A stretch of DNA of 6,451 nucleotides from Kiloniellales bacterium (GCA_030067055.1 JASJAL010000368.1:1-6451); one strand, 5' to 3'. Counted from the stretch's first letter, positions 1-6,451 are shown. Translations and numbers: made by a program. Notes: generated by a model not told the origin, from the sequence alone.

Positions 1-106
1 GCAAGTAGGAACTGGCGCCGAATGGTAATGAGTTGCTTCCCGTAATCCAGTTTCGATACAGATCTCGTATAGGGAACCAACAACAAGCGTCAAGTCGGGG
101 GGGCAA

Positions 107-1948
107 ATGAGTTTCCTTACTGTCGCCTGGCCGATGATTTCGTCGATGGGCTTTCTTCTCGGTATTATGCATTTTCTGATTTGGTGGCGGGATCGCCAGC
201 AATACGCGTTGCTGCTTGCGTCCATCATGGCCTGTGCGGCGGGGTCGTTGACTCTTCTCGAACTCGGGACAATGACGGCGACCTCACTGGAAGGTTATCA
301 GACTCTGGTTCTTTGGACGGTCCCAGCTACCTTCGGGATCTTGGTTCCGATGACGTGGTTCGTGGTCTTCTATCTTGGAACCGCGCGGCAATGGCTTGCG
401 ATGACGATCACCGCCTTGTGGATCGGGGCTTTGATTGTCAATTTTGCGACACCCGGCGACGGAAATCTGGTCTTTACGTCCATAACTGCCTTGCGTACTG
501 AAACCACCTTCTGGGGCGATCCCTTCGTCGTGGCAGACGGGGTTGTCAACCCGCTGACCTACTTCGCCCATATTGCGAGCGTCATAATCGTGGTTTTCGT
601 AGCCGACGCTGCGTTGGCGGCCTACCGCCGCGGGCTCCAGCGAAAAGCCGCAATAATTGGCGGATCGATACTCTTCTTCACCGTGATTGCCGGCATTCAC
701 ACCCCATTGGTCGACACAGGAATGGTGCGCACGCCATACTTGATCGGCTTTTTCTTCGTCGCGATCACTGTGGCCATGGCGCTTGAGCTTGTCGACCAAG
801 CTGTGCGGGCCGGCATCTACGGACGCGAACTGGCGTCCTGGGAGAAGAAGTGGACAACACTGCTCAATGAGATCCAACTTGCGGTGGTGGGGCTCGACCA
901 AAGCGGCCGAATCAACTACGTCAATCCCTTTTTTCGAGACACTTCGGGTTTCTCCCAGGCGCACCTCCTTAAGCGCTCAGCTGCGAGTCTAATCCCGAAG
1001 AGCCACCGAGCTCGGTTCGAAAAGTGGCTTGCCGAAGCTCCCCAAGTAGGGCCAGGAACGGGTCTCCAGTTCCCGCTCGAGACCGCGTCAGGTGACCACC
1101 GCGAGATCGTTTGGTCGACCGTTACCTTGCGAGATGGACACGGTGAATATGCCGGTTTGCTCAGCATCGGCGAGGACATCTCCGACCGACTCCAGACGCA
1201 GAAAGAGCTGCAACGGAGCCAGGTCGAAATCGAACATTTGACGCGGGCGCTCATCGTTGGCGAGCTTGGATCGACGTTGGCGCATGAACTCAATCAGCCG
1301 CTTGCCGCAATTCTTTCCAACGCGCAAGCGGCGAAGCGCCTGCTCAAACAGGGTTCGGTCAACTTGGAGGATATCCAGGAGATCCTTACTGATATCGTTG
1401 CAGACGATCGGCGGGCCGGCGAGGTGATCGACCGGATGCGGACTATGCTGAAAAAGGGCAAGGGCACATCCGAGGTTTTCGACCTCAATGACGCTATTGA
1501 AGAGGCGCTCCACTTAGTCGAGGGCGAAAGGAAGAAGTCTGGCACGACGATAGACCTCCAGCTTGCCGTCAGCCCACTCATGGTCAGCGCCGGACGTGTA
1601 GAAATTCAACAGGTGATGATAAACCTCGTCGTGAATGCGCTACGGGCAGTCACCACTCAGCCGCCGGGAGAGCGACGCATTCAGATCGAAACCGCCAATT
1701 CCGCTGGATTAGCCTCGATCGCGATCGAGGACAATGGCCCCGGGGTGTCGAAAGCCGTCGAGCGGCGCCTTTTTCAACCCCTTTTCTCCACATCGAGTTC
1801 TGGCTTGGGTATGGGCCTGGCTATATCGCGCCGCATCATCGCAGCGCACGACGGCTCCATCAAACTCTCCAAAGGCAAGCTAGGTGGTGCTCGGTTTGAG
1901 GCTACGATACCCTTGTTGGCGCAACTGCAAGATGCTGTCGATGCCTGA
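107..1948 (+). CDS. 7TM-PAS sensor histidine kinase, FixL-type catalytic core
   Basis: Inner-membrane sensor kinase that should autophosphorylate on histidine and pass the phosphate to the response regulator encoded just downstream. The 613-residue protein starts with about seven hydrophobic helices (roughly residues 8-27, 33-53, 68-90, 96-113, 148-172, 180-202, 209-228), resembling the 7TM N-terminal region of some histidine kinases. A PAS domain follows (about 245-360; GLDQSGRINYVN near its start, then EDISDR at its end). The HisKA helix carries the H-box AHELNQPLAAI with phospho-acceptor His393, a FixL/DctB-type sequence. The HATPase domain shows the N-box (NLVVNALRA, Asn510), G1 box (EDNGPG, Asp542) and G2 box (GLGMGL, 566-571), so the enzyme looks complete. 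The PAS motif PKSHRARFEKWL aligns with the FixL heme region but has Phe where FixL has its proximal His. The signal is unknown. The ATG follows a G-rich run (97-103); a weak -35/-10-like pair (TTGCTT 33-38, GATACA 55-60) lies upstream but is not convincing. Very sure of the family, unsure of the ligand. Confidence 0.93.
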   Translation: MSFLTVAWPMISSMGFLLGIMHFLIWWRDRQQYALLLASIMACAAGSLTLLELGTMTATSLEGYQTLVLWTVPATFGILVPMTWFVVFYLGTARQWLAMTITALWIGALIVNFATPGDGNLVFTSITALRTETTFWGDPFVVADGVVNPLTYFAHIASVIIVVFVADAALAAYRRGLQRKAAIIGGSILFFTVIAGIHTPLVDTGMVRTPYLIGFFFVAITVAMALELVDQAVRAGIYGRELASWEKKWTTLLNEIQLAVVGLDQSGRINYVNPFFRDTSGFSQAHLLKRSAASLIPKSHRARFEKWLAEAPQVGPGTGLQFPLETASGDHREIVWSTVTLRDGHGEYAGLLSIGEDISDRLQTQKELQRSQVEIEHLTRALIVGELGSTLAHELNQPLAAILSNAQAAKRLLKQGSVNLEDIQEILTDIVADDRRAGEVIDRMRTMLKKGKGTSEVFDLNDAIEEALHLVEGERKKSGTTIDLQLAVSPLMVSAGRVEIQQVMINLVVNALRAVTTQPPGERRIQIETANSAGLASIAIEDNGPGVSKAVERRLFQPLFSTSSSGLGMGLAISRRIIAAHDGSIKLSKGKLGGARFEATIPLLAQLQDAVDA

Positions 1949-2035
1949 TGACTTGATGGGCCCACAACGACGTTAGAGGCTGATTGTTTGTAGGCTTATG
2001 ACGGAATAGTCGAAACGAGTGAGGAATTAGGGACC
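1949..2035. other. Intergenic spacer between kinase and response regulator genes
   Basis: These 87 bases contain no ORF worth calling. There are two short palindromes, TGGGCCCA (1957-1964) and AACG-A-CGTT (1966-1974). Neither is followed by a T-run, so no intrinsic terminator is apparent and cotranscription of kinase and regulator is likely. A ribosome-binding site GAGGAA (2021-2026) lies nine bases before the regulator's ATG. Confidence 0.6.
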
Positions 2036-2701
2036 ATGTCGGCCTCTGTACACGAGCTCAGAGACAGCTCCACGCGTTCCGACCCCTGCAGGAGGGTGTT
2101 CGTTGTCGATGATGATGACTCGATGCGTCGGGCATTGTCGCGCCTGCTGAAGGCTTCGGGGTACGAGGTAATGGACTTCGCTGACGCGGAGTCGTTTTTG
2201 GATGCTCCCCTGCCGAAGCGAACATCTTGCGCGATTCTCGACTTGCATCTACCGGCTCTTGACGGGCTCGAAATCCAGGCCGAGCTGTCACGTCGCGGCT
2301 GCAGCATTCCAGTGATTTTTCTTACGGGCCACGGCGACATACCAACGACCGTCGAGGCAATGCGGGGCGGGGCGGTCAATTTTTTGCAAAAGCCCGTGGA
2401 CGAAGAGGCCCTTCGAAATGCGATCGAAAGCGCGCTCGAGGTCTCAGCAGCGACCATAAGCCAAGAGCGTGAGCTTGAGCGCACACGTCGACTTCTCGCC
2501 AATCTCACGCCCCGCGAGTTCGAGACCCTTCGCTGCGTTATCTCGGGCGCGCCGAACAAGGTCATCGCCTATCGCCTCGGAATTACCGAACGAACCGTGA
2601 AGGCGCACCGCAGCCAAGTGATGGGCAAGATGCAGGTCAGATCTGTTGCGGAGCTCATCCGAAGCGTCGAACCTCTCGGGGTGGAGCCCAACAGGGGTTA
2701 G
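2036..2701 (+). CDS. FixJ-family response regulator (receiver + LuxR-type HTH)
   Basis: DNA-binding transcription regulator and the probable partner of the kinase upstream. The 221-residue protein has a receiver domain at about 19-133: acidic pocket VVDDDDS (Asp25-Asp28), phospho-acceptor Asp69 in AILDLHLPALDG, switch Thr97 in FLTGHGD, and Lys119 in FLQKPVD. A short linker helix (about 138-150) leads to a LuxR/FixJ helix-turn-helix at about 153-205. There LTPREFETL and the recognition region GITERTVKAHRSQVMGKM match the FixJ/NodW/TodT type closely. All phosphorylation residues are present, so it should be activated by phosphorylation and dimerise on DNA. About 18 unconserved residues precede the receiver; the ATG is supported by GAGGAA nine bases upstream. 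Its targets are unknown. The pqi operon 209 bp downstream is the nearest candidate, by position only. The gene symbol is left empty because true FixJ is defined by nitrogen-fixation control, for which there is no evidence here. Confidence 0.93.
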   Translation: MSASVHELRDSSTRSDPCRRVFVVDDDDSMRRALSRLLKASGYEVMDFADAESFLDAPLPKRTSCAILDLHLPALDGLEIQAELSRRGCSIPVIFLTGHGDIPTTVEAMRGGAVNFLQKPVDEEALRNAIESALEVSAATISQERELERTRRLLANLTPREFETLRCVISGAPNKVIAYRLGITERTVKAHRSQVMGKMQVRSVAELIRSVEPLGVEPNRG

Positions 2702-2753
2702 GCACCTCTTGCTTCAGGCTGGTCTTGATCAGGAGTTATGGCTCAGGCTGACT

Positions 2754-2801
2754 CAATTTGAGCCGTTCTAGTCGTGAGAGGCGGTCGACCGCTAGACCAC
2801 C
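2754..2801 (-). pseudogene. Possible degenerate tRNA-Glu-like remnant
   Basis: Read on the minus strand, the segment starts with TGGTCTAGCGG (2799-2789), a perfect fit to the tRNA D-arm/A-box consensus, with GTC and GAC able to form a D-stem. ACCGCC and TCTCACG follow, like the anticodon stem and loop of bacterial tRNA-Glu (CUC anticodon form). Then comes GGCTCAAATTG (2764-2754), which fits most of the T-loop/B-box consensus. The parts are in the right order, but the spacing is about nine bases too short, the 3' half of the anticodon stem is not complementary, and no acceptor stem forms properly. It cannot be a working tRNA. It may be a relic of one or a chance resemblance. Confidence 0.28.
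2781..2792. promoter_or_regulatory. Perfect 12-bp palindrome, possible operator
   Basis: GCGGTCGACCGC reads identically on both strands and lies 118 bp before the pqiA start, between the response regulator gene and the pqi operon. A dimeric regulator could bind such a site, but no second copy was noticed in the window and it does not match an operator I can name. It overlaps the tRNA-like segment, whose D-arm could account for the symmetry instead. Confidence 0.3.
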
Positions 2802-2868
2802 TAATTGTCCTCAAGGTCAATATCCAAAGCTGGGCATTTCGGGTTTTGTTCCCTGAATTGTCGCCCGT

Positions 2869-2890
2869 GGCAGTTCCAGGAGGGGCTGCC
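2869..2890 (+). promoter_or_regulatory. Leader hairpin upstream of pqiA
   Basis: GGCAGTTCC (2869-2877) pairs with GGGGCTGCC (2882-2890) to give nine base pairs, two of them G-U, closed by the tetraloop AGGA. The hairpin ends 20 bases before the pqiA ATG. Its loop and 3' arm contain a Shine-Dalgarno-like AGGAGG (2878-2883) that is too far from the ATG to serve it directly. The working ribosome site is GGGGAG (2900-2905). A role in ribosome standby or translational control is possible but unproven. It is not a terminator, since no T-run follows. Confidence 0.35.
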
Positions 2891-2910
2891 GGGTAGGGCG
2901 GGGAGAGCGA

Positions 2911-4236
2911 ATGACCACCGAACCTGTGGCCTATGCGGATCGCTCGGTCGTGGTCTGCCACGAGTGCGACGCGCTGTACCAGCGAGTGGCCACGGCCAAA
3001 CCGGCCAAGGCCAAGTGCTCTCGCTGTGGCGCCGTCCTTTACCGGATCAAGCCCAACAGCATCGACCGCTCGCTCAGCCTGCACCTCGCAGCACTGTTGT
3101 TCCTTTTTCTCTCCAACATGTTCGTCTTCATGACCTTCAAGCTCGAAGGCCGAGAGCAGGTGAACACTCTGATCTCGGGAGTCATCGAGTTCTATAACCA
3201 GGGCCTGTGGGCGCTGGCGCTGCTCGTGCTCTTGGCGACGATCCTGATTCCGCTGATCAAGGTGCTGAGCACGATCTACGTTCTGGTCGCCGTGCGCTAC
3301 GACCTGCCGGCGCCGCAGCTCAATAAGGTCTTCCGCTACATCGAGATCATGCACCCCTGGGCGATGATGGAGGTCTACCTCCTCGGCGTGCTGGTCGCGA
3401 TCGTGAAGCTCTCGGACATGGCAACCATCGAGTTCGGGACTGCGCTTTACTGCTTCGTCGCCCTCATCGTTCTGATGGCCGCGGGCGAGGCGGCCCTCGA
3501 TCCCGACGAAGTCTGGGAGCGCATCGACCGGCGCCGGAATCTAGGGCAAAAGGCGCCTGCCGCGCCGCCGCCCGAATCTGCGCGCACGCGTCCCTTCGGC
3601 TGCCACACTTGTGGCCTGGTGACTCACCTCAATCGGGCCGCAGAAGCACAGCATCCGCACTGTGAGCGCTGCGGTACCGCCCTGCACTGGCGCAAGACAA
3701 ACGGGATCAACCGGGCCTGGGCGCTAGTGATCACCGGCTTCATCCTCTATATCCCGGCGAACGTCTATCCGATCATGACCGTGATCTCCTTCGGCAAGGG
3801 GGCGCCGGACACCATCATGAGCGGGGTGATTCACCTGATCGAAGCCGAGATGTGGCCGCTCGCCCTGCTGGTTTTCTTCGCCAGCGTGACGGTGCCGGTC
3901 ATGAAGCTGCTCGGCATGATCTTCCTCTTGGTCTCCGTACAGCTCAAATCCAGCTGGCGGCCAAGAGACCGGACCCTGCTCTACAGGATCGTCGAGGCGG
4001 TGGGCCGCTGGTCGATGATCGACATCTTCATGATCTCGATTCTCGCCGCATTGGTGAAGCTGGGGGCGATCGCCACCATCGAGCCCGGGGTCGGTGCGAC
4101 ATCCTTCGCCGCCGTCGTCGTGATCACAATGATCGCGGCGATGTCCTTCGATCCGCGGTCGATCTGGGATGCCATGGAAGAAGGGCGCAAAACGAAAGCT
4201 ATCGAGGAGAGGGCGGCAAGTGTCACAGCAACCTGA
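2911..4236 (+). CDS. pqiA: PqiA-family inner-membrane protein of MCE lipid transport
   Basis: Inner-membrane partner of the MCE protein PqiB; PqiA/LetA proteins are thought to feed or receive lipids at the membrane end of the PqiB conduit. The 441 residues (E. coli PqiA is about 417) form two homologous halves. Half 1 has a zinc ribbon with Cys16/Cys19 and Cys36/Cys39 (CHEC, CSRC), then four membrane segments at about 55-76, 98-128, 148-168 and 174-195. Half 2 repeats this: Cys231/Cys234 and Cys251/Cys254 (CHTC, CERC), then four more segments. The duplication is visible in SGVIEF/SGVIHL, WALALLVLLA/WPLALLVFFA, IPLIKVL/VPVMKLL and VKLSDMATIE/VKLGAIATIE. A proline-rich linker (about 215-228) joins the halves. 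The C-terminal DPRSIWD motif is typical. ATG is preceded by GGGGAG at five bases. First gene of pqiABC; its last 17 bases overlap pqiB. LetA (YebS) is the alternative family name, but the three-MCE-domain partner favours PqiA. Confidence 0.93.
   Translation: MTTEPVAYADRSVVVCHECDALYQRVATAKPAKAKCSRCGAVLYRIKPNSIDRSLSLHLAALLFLFLSNMFVFMTFKLEGREQVNTLISGVIEFYNQGLWALALLVLLATILIPLIKVLSTIYVLVAVRYDLPAPQLNKVFRYIEIMHPWAMMEVYLLGVLVAIVKLSDMATIEFGTALYCFVALIVLMAAGEAALDPDEVWERIDRRRNLGQKAPAAPPPESARTRPFGCHTCGLVTHLNRAAEAQHPHCERCGTALHWRKTNGINRAWALVITGFILYIPANVYPIMTVISFGKGAPDTIMSGVIHLIEAEMWPLALLVFFASVTVPVMKLLGMIFLLVSVQLKSSWRPRDRTLLYRIVEAVGRWSMIDIFMISILAALVKLGAIATIEPGVGATSFAAVVVITMIAAMSFDPRSIWDAMEEGRKTKAIEERAASVTAT
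4204..4213 (+). promoter_or_regulatory. Ribosome-binding site fixing the pqiB GTG start
   Basis: GAGGAGAGGG lies inside the end of pqiA, six bases before the GTG at 4220. It supports GTG 4220 rather than the in-frame upstream ATG at 4169, which has no comparable site and would add a 17-residue, strongly basic extension. Confidence 0.75.
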
Positions 4237-5869
4237 AGCACCCGAGGTCGCGCTCGAAGAGCGCCGCGGGATCTCCATAATCTGGCTGATCCCGGTGGTT
4301 GCCGGCGCGATCGCGATCTGGCTCGCCTATACCACGATCTCCGAGCAGGGACCGGAGATCACGATTTCCTTCAAGACCGCGGCGGGGCTCGAGCCCGGCA
4401 AGACCAAGGTCAAGTTCAGAGAGGTAGAAGTCGGGCTGGTCGACGAGGTCGACATCAAGGATGACCTCTCGGGGGTCGTTCTCAAGGCGACCTTGGACAA
4501 GTCCACGACGCCGCACCTGAACGACGAGACCCGGTTCTGGGTGGTTCGTCCGCGGTTGGGGGCCGGCGGCGTCTCCGGCCTCGGCACGTTGGTCTCGGGC
4601 GCCTACGTCGAGATCGATCCGGGCGGCGGCGAGCCGCGGCGGGATTTCGTTGGTCTTGAGGTGCCGCCGGTCATCACCTCGGACGTGCCAGGGACTCAGT
4701 ACCGCCTCAAGTCGGACCGCTTAGGTTCGCTTGGGCCTGGCGATCAGATTACCTTCCGAGGCATCCGGGTCGGGCAGATTCTCGGGTACGAGCTGAACGA
4801 TGACAACTCCGGGGTCACCTTCCTGGCCTTTATTCAGGCGCCGCACGACCAGTTGGTGCGCGACGACTCGCGTTTTTACAACGCCAGCGGACTCCAGATC
4901 CAAGTCGGGGCCGAGGGCTTCGAAGTAAAGACCGAGAGCCTCGAGGCGCTGCTCGCCGGCGGAATCGTGTTTAGCACCCCGCTGGGTGCGATCCGGCAGG
5001 AACAAAGCGCTCCCGATACCGAATTCGTGCTCTACGAAAGCGAGGAGAGCGTCGAAGAGGCGGAAATCGAAGAGCGTGTTCCGCTCTTGCTCTATTTCGA
5101 CGGCTCGGTTCGTGGCCTCAACGCCGGCGCGCCGGTCGAGCTCAGGGGACTACGGATCGGCACAGTGAAGGACGTGCGCCTGGAATACAATGCGGACGAC
5201 AAGTCTTTCCGAGTTCCCGTCGTCATCACCATCGAACCGTCTCGAATCACCATACTGGGCGAGCGCGAGACCACGCCTTATGGCGGCCTCGACGGGTTCG
5301 TAGAGCGTGGCCTGCGGGCTCAGCTGCGCTCGGGCAACCTGCTGACCGGTCAGCTATTAGTCGCCCTGGATTTCTTCCCGGATGCGCCGCCGGAAAAGGT
5401 GGACTACAACGACGTCTATCCGATCTTGCCGACAATTCCCTCGGAGATCGAACAGCTCACCCGCTCGGTGGGCGATGTTCTCGAGAAAGTAGCGAACCTG
5501 CAGCTAGAGGAGCTGGTCGGCGATCTGCGCGCCACGGTTCAATCGGCCCAGAAGCTGGTCTCCTCGCCGGAGGTCACCGAAGCAGTCGCCAATCTCAACC
5601 GTTCGCTCCAGAGCGTGGAGAGCGTTCTCGGCAAGGTCAACAAGGAGGTCGGACCGCTGGTTGAAAGCCTGCGCAAGACCTCCGAGGCGGCCGAGGCGAC
5701 CTTGGTCTCTACCGAAAGCATGGTCGGCGAGAATTCACAGATTCGCTATGATCTGTCCCAGCTCCTGCAGGAGCTGACCGAGGCGGCGCGCTCGATTCGG
5801 TTGCTGGCCGACTACCTCGAGCAGAATCCGAGTGCGCTCTTGAGCGGCAAAGGGGGCCCCAACGAATGA
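4220..5869 (+). CDS. pqiB: PqiB, three-MCE-domain intermembrane lipid transport protein
   Basis: Periplasm-spanning MCE (mammalian cell entry) protein; E. coli PqiB forms a hexamer of stacked MCE rings continued by a helical needle that carries lipids across the periplasm. From the GTG start it is 549 residues, matching E. coli PqiB (about 546). A short cytoplasmic tail leads to one membrane anchor (about 18-39). Three MCE domains follow, each with its hallmark: GLEPGKTKVKFREVEVG (56-72), GSLGPGDQITFRGIRVG (169-185) and RGLNAGAPVELRGLRIG (298-314). The C-terminal part, from PSEIEQL at about 407 to 540, is a long heptad-like helical region with no proline breaks. It ends in the family-typical LADYLEQNPSALLSGK. 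Three rather than seven MCE domains separates it from LetB (YebT). The start codon overlaps the end of pqiA and the stop overlaps the pqiC start (ATGA), indicating translational coupling. Confidence 0.94.
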   Translation: MSQQPEAPEVALEERRGISIIWLIPVVAGAIAIWLAYTTISEQGPEITISFKTAAGLEPGKTKVKFREVEVGLVDEVDIKDDLSGVVLKATLDKSTTPHLNDETRFWVVRPRLGAGGVSGLGTLVSGAYVEIDPGGGEPRRDFVGLEVPPVITSDVPGTQYRLKSDRLGSLGPGDQITFRGIRVGQILGYELNDDNSGVTFLAFIQAPHDQLVRDDSRFYNASGLQIQVGAEGFEVKTESLEALLAGGIVFSTPLGAIRQEQSAPDTEFVLYESEESVEEAEIEERVPLLLYFDGSVRGLNAGAPVELRGLRIGTVKDVRLEYNADDKSFRVPVVITIEPSRITILGERETTPYGGLDGFVERGLRAQLRSGNLLTGQLLVALDFFPDAPPEKVDYNDVYPILPTIPSEIEQLTRSVGDVLEKVANLQLEELVGDLRATVQSAQKLVSSPEVTEAVANLNRSLQSVESVLGKVNKEVGPLVESLRKTSEAAEATLVSTESMVGENSQIRYDLSQLLQELTEAARSIRLLADYLEQNPSALLSGKGGPNE

Positions 5870-6451
5870 CCCAGACCACACGCCCGCGTCACGTCGGTCT
5901 CCTGGCCTTGCTGGCGGTGACCTGTATCCTGGCAGCCTGCGCCGAGAGCCAGCCCTCGCGCTTCTACTTGCTTTCGAGCCTGCCTCCGGCGGAGGCCAGC
6001 GGTTCGGGCAAGCCGCTGTCGGTTGGGGTCGGGCCAATCTCCATGCCGGAGTACCTTAACCGCCCGCAGATCGTGACCCGCGAGACCGACACCAAGCTGG
6101 CGCTGGCCGAGTTCGATCGCTGGGGCGAGCCGCTCGGAGAGCTTTTCAGCCAGGTCATGGCGGCGAACCTCTCCTCGCTCCTCAAGACCGAGCGCGTCTA
6201 CAGCCTGCCCCGCCGCCGTACCGCCAGCCTCGACTATCAGGTGGAGATCGATGTTTATCGCTTCGATGCCGACCAAGCGGGGCTGGTCCATTTGACCGCG
6301 CGTTGGTCGCTCTATGGCAAGGGCGGAAAGAAGTTGCTTGAGACCGGTACGGTGAGCTTCACCGAGCCAGGCGGCCGGAGCCCGGATGCCCTGGCCGATG
6401 GCATGAGCCGCGTGGTCGAGCGCTTCAGCCGCAGCATCGCCAGTGAAATCG
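5866..6451 (+). CDS. pqiC: PqiC outer-membrane lipoprotein (partial, 3' end outside window)
   Basis: ABC-transport auxiliary/YmbA-type lipoprotein, the outer-membrane component expected to dock the tip of PqiB. The readable 195 residues begin with a basic n-region (RPRH), a hydrophobic stretch (about 10-24) and the lipobox LAAC with Cys25 as the lipidated residue. Ala at +2 fits outer-membrane rather than inner-membrane sorting. The mature part shows family features: SRFYLLSSLPP just after the lipobox, VGVGPISMPEYLNRPQIVTR, and FDRWGEPL in the region typical of DUF330/PqiC proteins. ATG overlaps the pqiB TGA as ATGA, and a purine- and G-rich stretch precedes it (AAAGGGGG, 5849-5856). No stop is reached by 6451; since E. 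coli PqiC is about 187 residues, little should be missing. Confidence 0.92.
   Translation, partial: MTQTTRPRHVGLLALLAVTCILAACAESQPSRFYLLSSLPPAEASGSGKPLSVGVGPISMPEYLNRPQIVTRETDTKLALAEFDRWGEPLGELFSQVMAANLSSLLKTERVYSLPRRRTASLDYQVEIDVYRFDADQAGLVHLTARWSLYGKGGKKLLETGTVSFTEPGGRSPDALADGMSRVVERFSRSIASEI

Larger units (their letters stand above)
2702..2910. other. Intergenic region upstream of pqiA, rich in inverted repeats
   Basis: No protein gene is supported in these 209 bases. From left to right: an 8-bp direct repeat TCAGGCTG at 2714-2721 and 2743-2750 (29-bp period); the hairpin CTCAA-T-TTGAG (2752-2762); a 12-bp palindrome (2781-2792); a second inverted repeat, TTCGGG (2838-2843) against CCC-T-GAA (2851-2857), flanked by GGGC (2832-2835) and GCCC (2863-2866); and a leader hairpin (2869-2890). 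The pqi promoter should lie here, but no good -35/-10 pair was recognised. No stem is followed by a T-run, so an intrinsic terminator for the regulator gene is not evident. Confidence 0.55.

Noticed and set aside
1..106. Tail of an upstream gene
   Set aside because: Short open frames end at 28 and 45, but neither stretch is long enough or recognisable enough to call a partial CDS.
284..964. Long minus-strand open frame (226 codons) opposite the kinase gene
   Set aside because: It lies wholly antisense to a well-supported membrane kinase, its product is rich in His, Asp, Arg and Gln with no recognisable domain, and it is explained by codon bias of the real gene.
842..1186. PAS domain as a FixL-type heme oxygen sensor
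   Set aside because: The residue aligned with the FixL proximal histidine is phenylalanine, and the RIIGI-type heme-pocket segment is absent.
2750..2764. GACTCAATTTGAGCC hairpin as an intrinsic terminator for the regulator gene
   Set aside because: The stem is short and A/T-rich with a one-base centre, and no T-run follows on the + strand.
2858..2896. Small leader ORF (TTG start) before pqiA
   Set aside because: It has only 12 codons, a non-ATG start and no ribosome site, and nothing in the product suggests an attenuator peptide.
2743..3354. Minus-strand open frame (203 codons) across the intergenic region and pqiA
   Set aside because: Most of it is antisense to the PqiA zinc ribbon and first helices, the product is low-complexity and polar, and no ribosome site or family resemblance was seen.
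4169..4219. Upstream ATG as the pqiB start
   Set aside because: There is no good ribosome site before it, it would overlap pqiA by 68 bases, and the added residues are not typical of PqiB; GTG 4220 has GAGGAGAGGG six bases upstream.

Overview
The window looks like chromosomal DNA from a moderately GC-rich Gram-negative bacterium. The FixL/FixJ-type signalling pair and the codon choice suggest an alphaproteobacterium. This placement is an inference from protein character only; there is no rRNA or other marker gene here. All recognised protein genes lie on the + strand.

Left part (1-2701): after about 106 bases with no recognisable gene comes a two-component system. The first gene encodes a membrane histidine kinase with seven N-terminal transmembrane helices, a PAS domain and a FixL-type HisKA/HATPase core. 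After 87 bp comes a FixJ-type response regulator with a receiver domain and a LuxR/FixJ helix-turn-helix. The kinase's PAS domain lacks the heme-binding histidine of true FixL, so the signal is unlikely to be oxygen sensed through heme.

Middle (2702-2910): a 209-bp intergenic stretch rich in inverted repeats. It holds a perfect 12-bp palindrome, two or three small hairpins, and on the - strand a degenerate segment resembling tRNA-Glu (D-arm, anticodon loop and T-loop in the right order but shortened). No convincing intrinsic terminator or sigma-70 promoter was seen.

Right part (2911-6451): a tightly packed pqiABC operon for an MCE-family envelope lipid-transport system. PqiA is an inner-membrane protein with two zinc ribbons and a duplicated four-helix domain. 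PqiB is an inner-membrane-anchored, periplasm-spanning protein with three MCE domains and a helical C-terminus. PqiC is an outer-membrane lipoprotein and runs off the window's end. pqiA/pqiB overlap by 17 nt and pqiB/pqiC by the ATGA arrangement, so translation is probably coupled. Together the three are expected to form a conduit between inner and outer membranes.

The two-component system lies directly upstream of, and codirectional with, the lipid-transport operon. Control of pqiABC by this regulator is a testable idea, not something the sequence proves. No mobile element, CRISPR array or wholly new gene system was found. The most unusual items are the 7TM-PAS kinase paired with a FixJ-like regulator, and the tRNA-like relic near a modest compositional change.
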